From NCBI RefSeq assembly GCF_003075375.1, contig NZ_QDFT01000032.1:1-32909 (forward strand): 32,909 nucleotides of DNA, given 5' to 3'. Each line of letters begins with the position of its first letter. Positions within the stretch are counted from its first letter, which is position 1. The notes under the pieces are model-generated. The model did not search any database, had not been told where the DNA came from, and was given only the letters and a program-made list of their open reading frames with translations. The stretch comes from Microbacterium testaceum. Lineage in GTDB: Bacteria > Actinomycetota > Actinomycetes > Actinomycetales > Microbacteriaceae. Made by a program: the position numbers and the translations under genes. Positions 23,472-30,461 of the stretch are shown piece by piece.

Positions 23472-24952
23472 GTGCGAAAACCTACCCGACCCACGACACC
23501 GGGAACGCGCAGCGGATGGCCGACAATCACGGCCACCTGTTCCGCTGGGTGACCGACTGGCAGACATTCATTCGATGGGACGGTCAGCGCTGGGAGCGAC
23601 TGCCGGATCAAACGGCCATCGAAGGTATCGCCAAACTCTCGGCGCTCGACATCGCGGATGAGGCGCGAGCGACAACTGACGACGAAACCCGCCGAGCGCT
23701 GATGAAGTGGTCGGCATCGTCGCTCGATATGCCGCGCATCCGGGCGTGCGTGAATGCGGTGAAATCTGTCGAAAAGGTCCGGATCGCATCGACTCGGCTG
23801 GACACTGCGCCGCATCTGTTGAACACCACAAGCGGAACCGTCGACCTGAGAACCGGCGTAATGCACAACCACGCCCAGGAGGATCTGCTGACCCAGCTGG
23901 TCCCGCTCGCATTCCGACCCGAGCTGATGCCGGGTTCGGGTGCTCCGCTCGTTGCGCACGCGGAACGGGTCGCACCGAACTTCACAGCGTTGGTGCGTCG
24001 AGCTTTCGCTGTCGACGCGACGGACGAGACGCTCGCGTTCATGCTGATGACGTTCGGCTACGCGGCTATCGGCGACAACCCCGAGCAGGTGTTCTTCATC
24101 CTGTACGGGGACACGAACACCGGAAAGTCGCAGACTCTCGAATGCGTGGCGCTGGTCCTTGGCCGTGACATGGCCGATGCGACTCTCAGCCCGGACCTGG
24201 TCTCCAAGACAAGAAACGGCGCACACACCGAGGACGTGAACAAGCTCGCCGGTCGCCGGTTCGGCGCCATCGACGAGGTGTCAGACGACATCGACCTGAA
24301 CGAGCAGGAGGTGAAGCGACTGACAGGTCAGCGCGAGAAGTCGGTGCGCGCTATCTACGGGCGCGCCCACACTGTCCCGAGGACGTGGACCGTGTTCCTC
24401 GCATTGAACAGCATGCCGAACGTCGAGAAGTGGGACGCCGCGATCGCTCGCCGCGTGATCAGTATTCAGTCCGGCCCCACCGTGCCCGAGAAGGACCGGC
24501 GTCCCGGTCTGGCGACGAGCATCGCGCAGTCAGAGGGGGAGGCGATCCTGGCGCTGATCGTCGCGGGTGGGATGGCCTACTACGGCATGGCCGAGTCCGG
24601 CTTGGTCTACAGCAAGTCGCGTCTGCCTGGGCACGTCGCCCGTTCGACCCGGCACATCGAAGAGACCACCGACCACATCCGCCGGTTCTACGACGAATGG
24701 CTTGAGGTGGGGGAGGGATACGAGACAAGGAAGGACCACCTCCTCGCGTCCTACACCTCGTTCCGAGAGTTCAAGTCAGGTATCCACGGCTCGCACGCCC
24801 TCACCACGCGTCTCGAGGAGATTGCGCGAAGCCAGGGTCACGGGTTTGTCGATCGGAACGGCTCGAACCGGAAGATGCTCGGTGTGCAGCTTCGCGCGGC
24901 GTCACGGAGCGACCAGGACGACCTCACACCGGGTCAGATGATGCATAGCTGA
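23468..24952 (+). CDS. Superfamily 3 / D5-type replicative helicase
   Basis: This 494-aa protein is the P4/D5-like helicase partner of the Prim-Pol. The D5_N region covers residues about 10-180 (GHLFRWVTDWQTFIRWDGQRWER, LNTTSGTVDLRTG). The SF3 ATPase core has Walker A GDTNTGKS (214-221), a Walker B-like FGAIDEVSDD, motif C FLALNSMPNV with sensor Asn, and the arginine-finger region AIARRVISI. The C terminus (about 395-480) is the D5-type winged-helix part. It is translationally coupled to the primase (ATGA). Together they would replicate the excised element on their own, as in P4-like satellites and plasmids. Confidence 0.92.
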   Translation: MSAKTYPTHDTGNAQRMADNHGHLFRWVTDWQTFIRWDGQRWERLPDQTAIEGIAKLSALDIADEARATTDDETRRALMKWSASSLDMPRIRACVNAVKSVEKVRIASTRLDTAPHLLNTTSGTVDLRTGVMHNHAQEDLLTQLVPLAFRPELMPGSGAPLVAHAERVAPNFTALVRRAFAVDATDETLAFMLMTFGYAAIGDNPEQVFFILYGDTNTGKSQTLECVALVLGRDMADATLSPDLVSKTRNGAHTEDVNKLAGRRFGAIDEVSDDIDLNEQEVKRLTGQREKSVRAIYGRAHTVPRTWTVFLALNSMPNVEKWDAAIARRVISIQSGPTVPEKDRRPGLATSIAQSEGEAILALIVAGGMAYYGMAESGLVYSKSRLPGHVARSTRHIEETTDHIRRFYDEWLEVGEGYETRKDHLLASYTSFREFKSGIHGSHALTTRLEEIARSQGHGFVDRNGSNRKMLGVQLRAASRSDQDDLTPGQMMHS

Positions 24953-24969
24953 GCGTTTGAGCGCAGACG

Positions 24970-24999
24970 AGAGGGCGTGGGCTTCGGCTTGCGCCCTCT
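24970..24999 (+). terminator. Rho-independent terminator after the helicase
   Basis: AGAGGGCG (24970-24977) pairs with CGCCCTCT (24992-24999), a perfect 8-bp stem with a 14-nt loop, followed directly by TTTCTG. It ends the replication operon 18 nt after the helicase stop. Confidence 0.8.
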
Positions 25000-25012
25000 T
25001 TCTGTGAAGCAA

Positions 25013-25112
25013 GATGCAATAATGCAAAAAATATGGCCTATGCAATAAGTCCCCTATAGGGGTGTCAAAAATATACTTGGTGCATGGGATGGCTTTTTTG
25101 CATTTTTGCATC
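25013..25112. repeat. 100-bp AT-rich near-palindrome with ATGCAA repeats, candidate replication origin
   Basis: GATGCAATAATGCAAAAAA (25013-25031) and TTTTTTGCATTTTTGCATC (25094-25112) are inverted copies with one mismatch. ATGCAATAAGT (25040-25050) and ACTTGGTGCAT (25075-25085) are inverted copies about the same centre (25062.5), with two mismatches. Inside is a perfect palindrome CCCCTATAGGGG (25051-25062). The hexamer ATGCAA/TTGCAT occurs five times in 98 bp. This is by far the most AT-rich stretch of the window and lies just after the primase-helicase genes, as origins of P4-like and plasmid replicons do. The origin role is inferred. Confidence 0.6.
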
Positions 25113-25359
25113 GAGCTGTTTCCACTTATCTAAGGGCTCTGGTACGGATGGCCTATGGTACGGCTCTCAGCTTGTCTCGCGTGAGGGTGAGGAATGGGTG
25201 AGAACACCTGCCTCGCCCACAAGTAAGTCCGCCTCAAAGTGTCTGTATGCGTATGCGAGGACCGCGGAATTCCCGTGGTTGCATCGAATGTGACGTTGAA
25301 TATTGTGGATATTGAACCCAAACCGAACGGTTAGGGTAAATGCCGCAATAGGAGCCGTT
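25113..25359 (+). promoter_or_regulatory. Non-coding region upstream of the small recombinase, possible crossover/res region
   Basis: No gene is seen here. It contains two GGTACGG copies (25141-25147, 25157-25163), a second copy of the 10-mer ATGGCCTATG (25148-25157; first at 25033-25042), a GTATGC doublet, an imperfect palindrome TTGAATAT...ATATTGAA (25296-25316), and TTGCAT (25279-25284) 16 bp before TATTGT (25301-25306), which could be a weak promoter. Small serine recombinases often act on sites next to their own gene; that use is speculative. Confidence 0.3.
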
Positions 25360-26007
25360 ATGAAAGTCGTTGCATATCTCCGAGTGAGTACCGATCAGCA
25401 AGACACCAGTATGTCTGCGCAGCGTGACCTCATCGAGCGATGGGCTGCTTACCGCGAGCACGACATCGTGGCGTGGCTGTCCGACCCTGACGTTTCCGGT
25501 GGCACCGGCCTGGCTGACCGAGAGGGTGGGCGTGAGGTGCTGCGCATGCTGAGCGCCAAAGAGGCTCAGGGCGTGGTGGTCACCAAGCTGGACCGACTGT
25601 CCCGTGACGTTGCTGACTTCGCCACCGTGTTGAAGCAGTTCCGCAAGAAGAACTGGTCCGTTGCGACGCTCGACCTGGACATCGACACGGCCACGACCAA
25701 CGGTGAGATGATCGCCCATGTCCTGATGGCGCTGGCCCAGTGGGAGAGGCGACAGATCGGAGACCGTACTCGTGCTGCGCTGGCCGAGTTGAAGCGCCAG
25801 GGCAAGCCGTACGGTGGCCGTCCCTCGAAGACCGACCTCCGCGGCGAGGTGGTCAACTACATCACTATGCGTCGTGACGAAGGTGCGGGCCTTTCGCAGA
25901 TTGCGCGCGAGTTGAACGAGGCCGGCCACCTGACCTCACTCGGCAACCGGTTCTATCCGTCAACCGTTGCCAAACTCGTTGAGCGGGTCTCGGCGCTGGT
26001 CAGCTGA
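25360..26007 (+). CDS. Small serine recombinase (resolvase/invertase family)
   Basis: This 215-aa protein has the resolvase catalytic domain (about 1-140): nucleophile Ser10 in VVAYLRVSTDQQ, the conserved KLDRLSRD, and the E-helix region MIAHVLMALAQWERRQIGDRTRAAL. The C-terminal 60 residues are the usual DNA-binding HTH (GGRPSKTDLRGEVVNYITMRRDEGAGLSQIARELNEAGHLTS). AGGAG at 25350-25354 fixes the start at ATG 25360. It is distinct from the large integrase of the same element and converges, 8 nt away, with the membrane-protein gene. It may resolve dimers of the replicating form, invert a segment, or be a remnant of a nested insertion; intactness favours a working enzyme. Confidence 0.9.
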   Translation: MKVVAYLRVSTDQQDTSMSAQRDLIERWAAYREHDIVAWLSDPDVSGGTGLADREGGREVLRMLSAKEAQGVVVTKLDRLSRDVADFATVLKQFRKKNWSVATLDLDIDTATTNGEMIAHVLMALAQWERRQIGDRTRAALAELKRQGKPYGGRPSKTDLRGEVVNYITMRRDEGAGLSQIARELNEAGHLTSLGNRFYPSTVAKLVERVSALVS

Positions 26008-26015
26008 TCTGGCGG

Positions 26016-26864
26016 TCAGTGCCGCGAAGCCTGAGCCAGTTGCCTTCGTTGACGTTCGATCTGCGCCGGTGATCCGCCGTTTGTGACGATCTCGTCGACT
26101 TTCGAGAGAATCGACTTTTGCCGCTGGATCGCAGTCTCAAGGCGCCGCGCGAGCTTCTTCGCCTTCTTGTGCCGCTTCCAGGCTTTTTCGCCGTCAAGAA
26201 TTGCTTCTTCGAAGGTTTTTATGTTCTTTTCGAAGTAGGAGACATGGTCACGCCGCTCGGATTCGGTCATCCATGGCGAGGTTCGAACGTAATCTCTGAG
26301 CGCGCTTTCGGCTGATCGCTTCCCGGAGAACCCCACAACCAGGAACTTGGACGCTACGACCACAAAGTCTCGCTGTGTATCTCGCGCATCGTTCACGTCC
26401 TGCTCCGTCTGCCGAATCTCTACAATGATCTCGCGTCGCAACTTCTGCGCCGGGCCCCACGGAACGCGTAACAAAAGATAGCCTATTACGTCCGCGACAG
26501 CGCTGATAACGATTGCTGTGATCGGTATGGTCACAACTGCAGCAGAGCCCAGGTAGATGGCAGTCCACGTGACGAGGTATGCATACCAATCCCAACCTGA
26601 CATCGTCGCCTGCTGATCCTTCGTCAGGGCGTTGAGGGAGCTCACGAGGGCTTGAACGATAAGAAACGCAAGAAGCCCGAGGAACAGGCCCCACGCGACT
26701 CTCAACCCGCGTTGTCCGAATGCGTTCTTCTTGCTGTACCGATTTGCAATCAGGCGCGCCTCGAGTACCAACGCCAGAGCAAGAACTGGGATGACCTGCG
26801 CGGCGGCGGCGAAGAAGTCCTTGTAGTGACCGACGGTGTTCACTGGATTAATCGTCCGCCTCAT
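26016..26864 (-). CDS. Membrane protein with C-terminal coiled coil, partner of the PIN protein
   Basis: This 282-aa protein of unknown family has three or four predicted membrane helices (about 17-37, 53-75, 92-112, 113-131), all in the N-terminal half, with the longest hydrophobic run YLVTWTAIYLGSAAVVTIPITAIV. The rest is cytoplasm-like and highly charged: about 140-170 and 205-282 are predicted coiled coil (AWKRHKKAKKLARRLETAIQRQKSILSKVDEIV). It overlaps the end of the PIN gene by 17 nt, so the two are translated together. Codon use is less GC-rich than host genes. Membrane-anchored partners beside nucleases occur in abortive-infection-type defence pairs; that role is hypothetical here. 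Confidence 0.75.
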   Translation of the reverse strand: MRRTINPVNTVGHYKDFFAAAAQVIPVLALALVLEARLIANRYSKKNAFGQRGLRVAWGLFLGLLAFLIVQALVSSLNALTKDQQATMSGWDWYAYLVTWTAIYLGSAAVVTIPITAIVISAVADVIGYLLLRVPWGPAQKLRREIIVEIRQTEQDVNDARDTQRDFVVVASKFLVVGFSGKRSAESALRDYVRTSPWMTESERRDHVSYFEKNIKTFEEAILDGEKAWKRHKKAKKLARRLETAIQRQKSILSKVDEIVTNGGSPAQIERQRRQLAQASRH

Positions 26865-28173
26865 CCTCGGCTTGGTGGGCCGAGGCTGTCGCGTCTACTT
26901 CGCCGCGGCCACGCAGAACCCCCTCGTGAAACACCTGGGCGAGGTCACGATCCTCAGCTTGCTGATTGACATACCAATCGACGAATGACGTGTTTCGTTT
27001 CGCTGCATCGCTAGCGGCCAACAGTTTGGCGTACCGACTGGTCATGTCGTCCGTCTGTACCTGGAACCGCGCCAGTTGCTCGGCACTTGACACGCCGGTG
27101 AAGAGTCGACCCAATTGCTCCGAGGAAAGGCCCCCGGATTGGTGCGCGAGGCGTGAGGCTGTTTCCGCAACGCTCGACATTGACCGCATGTACTCGGGGG
27201 ACGAAGTGTAGGTCTGGGCGATCTCCCGGAGCCGCTGTCGCAAGGCAGGCGTGAGTTCGGGGGCGGCCTCCTCCACGATGCGCGCCATAGTCACCGCGGT
27301 GGGCCTCGATCGTGTCTTCACCTCTTCGACGGCGTCTTCGCTTACCTTGGCTCCCTTGTCCAGCGCGATTTTCAGGAAGCGCTCGGACGTAAGGAAAGCA
27401 ATTGGCTGTCCGCTTCGGGCCTGAAACTCCGCAACCAGATCGGGGTGCGCACCCTTGATGTCCCCATTGACTGTCAGCCACCAATCGTCTTTCTGATCGT
27501 CGGTGACGAAAATGGCTGGCTTCCTCTCTGCCTCCGCGTGCTCCAGCAGCTGGCGCCACAGGACGAGATCGCCATACTTCTCAGGTTCGCTTTTGGCCGC
27601 GTCTCTGAAGCCGGGCGGCTGCTTTTTCTCGTAACGCTCGCCGCCCTCTTTGTAGAGAGCCGTGAGTTCGTCCTCCGACCAAGCTCTTCCGATGCGACCC
27701 TCGTACAAGTCGCTGATCGCCTCGCTCGCGGTGTCGTTCGAGTTGGACGAGCGCACCAGATCTTCGTGGCGCACGCGCGCAGCCTTCAGTGCTTTGCGGA
27801 GGATCTTGCGACTTTTTCTGAGCGCTACTGTCAGTTCGCTGGTGTCGAGCGACGGGTGTCTCTTGAAGCTAGTGATCGTTGACTCTAGTTTCGTGTGCGC
27901 GTCTTCTGCTTCCTTCGCAATCCTGTCGAGGGCACCGTGCTGGGCTTGGATGACGCTGTCTCTGTTGCGGTGGTACTCAATGCCGACCTGCCGTGGGATC
28001 CAAAGCTGGTCCGCCTTCTCCTTCAGCGCTGTCAGGTACTGACTCGCTGTGGAGACTGAGTATCTATACATGTTCAGCAGCGCGCTTGAGTCGAAGACAA
28101 TCAGCCCGTCGGCCCAGAGTGCGTCGAATTGTGCGTCATTGAGGCTGTAGTAGCCCGGAAACTCGTTGCGCAT
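26848..28173 (-). CDS. PIN-like nuclease-domain protein (PIN_8 type)
   Basis: This 441-aa protein shows the PIN_8-type layout. Acidic residues expected at the metal site are seen in order: Asp28 in GLIVFDSSALLNMYRYS, Glu in WIPRQVGIEYHRNR (about 64), Asp in EKYGDLVLWRQLLEHA, and the acidic pair in FVTDDQKDDWWLT. The first 240 residues are this domain interrupted by coiled coil (about 75-165); a helical C-terminal region (about 290-441) is unassigned. PIN domains are Mg/Mn-dependent RNases and this subtype is often encoded in accessory and defence loci. Start ATG 28173 is preceded by GAGGGGGC. It is not a small VapC-type toxin and has no antitoxin-like neighbour. Confidence 0.8.
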   Translation of the reverse strand: MRNEFPGYYSLNDAQFDALWADGLIVFDSSALLNMYRYSVSTASQYLTALKEKADQLWIPRQVGIEYHRNRDSVIQAQHGALDRIAKEAEDAHTKLESTITSFKRHPSLDTSELTVALRKSRKILRKALKAARVRHEDLVRSSNSNDTASEAISDLYEGRIGRAWSEDELTALYKEGGERYEKKQPPGFRDAAKSEPEKYGDLVLWRQLLEHAEAERKPAIFVTDDQKDDWWLTVNGDIKGAHPDLVAEFQARSGQPIAFLTSERFLKIALDKGAKVSEDAVEEVKTRSRPTAVTMARIVEEAAPELTPALRQRLREIAQTYTSSPEYMRSMSSVAETASRLAHQSGGLSSEQLGRLFTGVSSAEQLARFQVQTDDMTSRYAKLLAASDAAKRNTSFVDWYVNQQAEDRDLAQVFHEGVLRGRGEVDATASAHQAEDEADD

Positions 28174-28241
28174 GTTGCCCCCTCGTGCCCGTTCTGCGAG
28201 GGCGTTCCCAAGCTACATGCGGGTACCGACAACGGCACACT

Positions 28242-28266
28242 GGACAGGCGGGCGGCTCGCCTGTCC
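28242..28266 (-). terminator. Hairpin after the integrase gene
   Basis: GGACAGGCG (28242-28250) and CGCCTGTCC (28258-28266) form a perfect 9-bp stem with a 7-nt loop just beyond the integrase stop on the minus strand. It lies upstream of the PIN gene and probably separates their transcripts. There is no U-run. Confidence 0.55.
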
Positions 28267-28276
28267 TGCAGAGGGG

Positions 28277-29815
28277 CTAGAGCACTTGGCCCCACTTTGT
28301 GACAATCCGTACGCGACGTGCTGTCGCCGCGTTCATGCTCGCGTCGCGCGCGACGGCGTAGTCCTCGGCAGACTCGTTGCAGAAACGAGGTCGCGTACGC
28401 GGCATCCCCGCGGGCCAGCTGTCGACGATCACGGCGTCGAGGACAAGCTTCAGGAAGGCGCGACGTCGACCGGGAGTCCATGTCTGCCAGTCCACCTCAT
28501 CAGCAAGAGCATTCGCGATGACTGGTCGACCGAGCAGGCCATTGATCTGGCCCTCGATGGCGTCGAGCGCGGCGTCGATCCGCTCGAACTCGGCGAGAGC
28601 TTCACGTTCGGTCGCGATGATGCCCGCGATGAAGGCGCGCTTCACGCGGTCCTTCTCGTCGCGCAGAACCGCGCGTTCGGCTTCCAGCCCGTCTATCTTG
28701 GCGTCGTCCGCGGGGTCAGACTCACCCATCCGCGTCTGCCAACGGTCGCTCTGAGACAACGCTTCCGTCACGACATCGAAGACGTACCGTTCCAGACGGT
28801 CGTGGCCGATCGTCACGCGCCCGGTGTCCTGCTCGACGACGACCTTCTCGCCGTTGCGCGTTACTGCACGCTTCACGCGAGGATGGTTTCGAGCGTCAGG
28901 GCCATGCACTCGCGCGAGGCAACCCAGCGTCGGTCCGTTCGCGTTGGTCTTCGTGTTCGTCACGAGCGGCTTCCCGCACTTCGCGCATACGGATAGCCCG
29001 CCTCCCATCGAGTGCTTGCCGCCCTTGACGCCGGGGGAGTGCACGATCTTTCGCGACGGATCGGACAGCAACGCAGTGAGTCTGTCGAACGTGCGGACGT
29101 CGATGATGGGGTCCCACCCGACGACACCGGCTTTGGTCTCTCCGAGCATCGACCGGTTCAGCAGAATCGACCGGAGGTTGGCTTGACGCCAGTGCTTCCC
29201 GGAGCGGGTCCGGACGCCCCTGTTGTTCCAGTCGGTGACGATGCTGTGCATGGGCTCGTGGTCGTCCAGCAGGCGTTTGCTCGCTTCGGCGATGCGTGCG
29301 ACCTCAGCTTCGGAAGGGGCCAACTTGCCGTCACGTAGTGAGTAGCCGTACGGGGCCGATCCTCCATGCCAAAGACCGCGTTCAGCGCGAGCGCGCTTGT
29401 GGTTGACCTGGCGCTCTCTAGCTCGGCGAGTCTCGAAGCGCGCGATACCTGCGAGCATCGTCGCTCGGAACTCGCCGTCTGCTGTCGTGAGGTCGATCTC
29501 ACCCTCAGCTGTGACGACCTCCGCACCGAGGTCGATGAGGAGGTTGAGGTCTTTCGTGCTTCGCAGGAGTCGATCTAGGTTGTACGCGACCACCACATCG
29601 AAGTCACGGCCGATCCCCGCGAGCATGGCTTGCCAGGCAGTACCGTCTCCGCGCTGGGTTGAGGCCCGCACCTCGTTGTCTTCGAAAACTTCGACAACCT
29701 CCCACCCGCGGCCGTCGGCCAAGGCGAGGCATCTTTTCCGCTGCGCGTCGATCTGTTCTTGTCGATCGAGCGATTGACGGAGGTAGAGCGCAGCGCGCTT
29801 CCTTCCTTCTTTCAT
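28277..29815 (-). CDS. Large serine recombinase (phage-type integrase)
   Basis: This enzyme would integrate and excise the element at comM. The 512-aa protein has the catalytic resolvase domain (about 1-150) with Ser15 in YLRQSLDRQ, VVAYNLDRLLRS and GIARFETRRARERQ; the recombinase domain (about 165-260: APYGYSLRDGKLAPSEAEVARIAEASKRLL, WNNRGVRTRSGKHW); a zinc ribbon CAKCGKPL with a later C/H pair (about 275-300); and a coiled coil plus tail (about 355-420, KIDGLEAERAVLRDEKDRVK). ATG 29815 is chosen over the TTG two codons upstream. It ends 38 bp from the attR core, the usual place for a serine integrase. Confidence 0.95.
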   Translation of the reverse strand: MKEGRKRAALYLRQSLDRQEQIDAQRKRCLALADGRGWEVVEVFEDNEVRASTQRGDGTAWQAMLAGIGRDFDVVVAYNLDRLLRSTKDLNLLIDLGAEVVTAEGEIDLTTADGEFRATMLAGIARFETRRARERQVNHKRARAERGLWHGGSAPYGYSLRDGKLAPSEAEVARIAEASKRLLDDHEPMHSIVTDWNNRGVRTRSGKHWRQANLRSILLNRSMLGETKAGVVGWDPIIDVRTFDRLTALLSDPSRKIVHSPGVKGGKHSMGGGLSVCAKCGKPLVTNTKTNANGPTLGCLARVHGPDARNHPRVKRAVTRNGEKVVVEQDTGRVTIGHDRLERYVFDVVTEALSQSDRWQTRMGESDPADDAKIDGLEAERAVLRDEKDRVKRAFIAGIIATEREALAEFERIDAALDAIEGQINGLLGRPVIANALADEVDWQTWTPGRRRAFLKLVLDAVIVDSWPAGMPRTRPRFCNESAEDYAVARDASMNAATARRVRIVTKWGQVL

Positions 29816-29832
29816 AGTCAATTATCGCACAT

Positions 29833-29858
29833 GGGTAATTTTGTGATCCCGCTACGAG
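29833..29858. other. attR junction
   Basis: Element sequence with GGGT (29833-29836) and ATTTTGTG (29838-29845), 8 nt, then core ACGAG (29854-29858), then comM sequence GGCGGCGAGTTCC. The codon GAG at 29856-29858 is in the same frame as GAG 17643-17645 at attL, so recombination between the cores restores ...LFLDE|GGEFPAS... without change of frame. Confidence 0.82.
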
Positions 29859-30461
29859 GGCGGCGAGTTCCCCGCCTCGGTGCTCGACGCGCTGCGGCAG
29901 CCGCTCGAGAGCGGCACGATCCACCTGCACCGGTCGGGGGTCGCCGCGACCTACCCGGCGCGGTTCCAGCTGGTCGTGGCGACCAACCCCTGCCCGTGCG
30001 GGCAGCACGGGGTCCCCGGTGGGGTGTGCGAGTGCGCTCCGCAGGCCATCCGCCGTTACACGCGCCGCCTCTCGGGTCCGCTGCTCGATCGCATCGACAT
30101 CGACCTGCGACTGAACCGGGTGTCGTCCGCGCGCCGGGACGGCGACACACGCACGGTGAGCACTGCACAGGCTCGTGAGGTGGTGGCCTCCGCTCGTCGA
30201 CGGGCCGCGGAACGCTGGAGCGACACCCCCTGGCGTCGGAACGCCGACGTGCCGGGCACGTGGCTGCGCGGACCGGCGGCTCCGGACCCCGCGGTGCTGC
30301 AGCCTCTCGATGTGGCCCTGCGCCGGGGAGCCCTCACCCTGCGGGGGTACGACCGGCTGCTGCGCGTCGCATGGACCGTCGCCGACATCGCGGGTCACGA
30401 CGAATTGTCGCGCGATGACGTCGGCCGGGCGCTGTTCCTGCGTCGGGGAGCGGCCGCGTGA
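29859..30461 (+). pseudogene. comM: comM 3' part, separated from its 5' part by the element
   Basis: The 200 residues after the junction complete the ComM ATPase: FPASVLDALRQPLESGTIHLHRSG, the sensor region RFQLVVATNPCPCGQHGVPGGVCECAP with its Cys cluster, RYTRRLSGPLLDRIDIDLRL (arginine finger/sensor 2 region) and the C-terminal Mg-chelatase helical domain ending FLRRGAAA. In the integrated state it has no proper start; GTG 29880 could start a 193-residue fragment lacking nucleotide binding. The stop overlaps the dprA GTG, preserving the original coupling. There are no internal stops or frameshifts. Confidence 0.93.

Larger units (their letters stand above)
17641..29858. mobile_element. 12.2-kb serine-integrase element in comM, satellite/prophage-like
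   Basis: The element spans the two copies of ACGAG (17641-17645 and 29854-29858), 12,213 bp apart. Its base composition is visibly less GC-rich than the host, and its codon use differs, most clearly in the PIN/membrane pair. Plus-strand genes run capsid, unknown, Dit-like, TerS-like, small ORFs, XRE, Prim-Pol, SF3 helicase, serine recombinase; the minus strand carries the membrane/PIN pair and the large integrase. No large terminase, portal, prohead protease, tape measure or lysin is seen. Frames are intact and often overlap, arguing against a decayed prophage. Classification as a satellite is inferred from gene content. Confidence 0.9.

Noticed and set aside
26848..28173. VapC-type toxin of a toxin-antitoxin pair
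   Set aside because: At 441 aa it is three times too long, and its partner is a membrane protein rather than a small DNA-binding antitoxin.
28166..28996. Plus-strand frames opposite the integrase 3' end
   Set aside because: The integrase frame has clear domains; the opposite frame has no motif and no ribosome site.
17641..29858. Interpretation as a complete prophage
   Set aside because: Portal, large terminase, protease, tape measure, tail tube and lysis genes are not found, and the length is too short.
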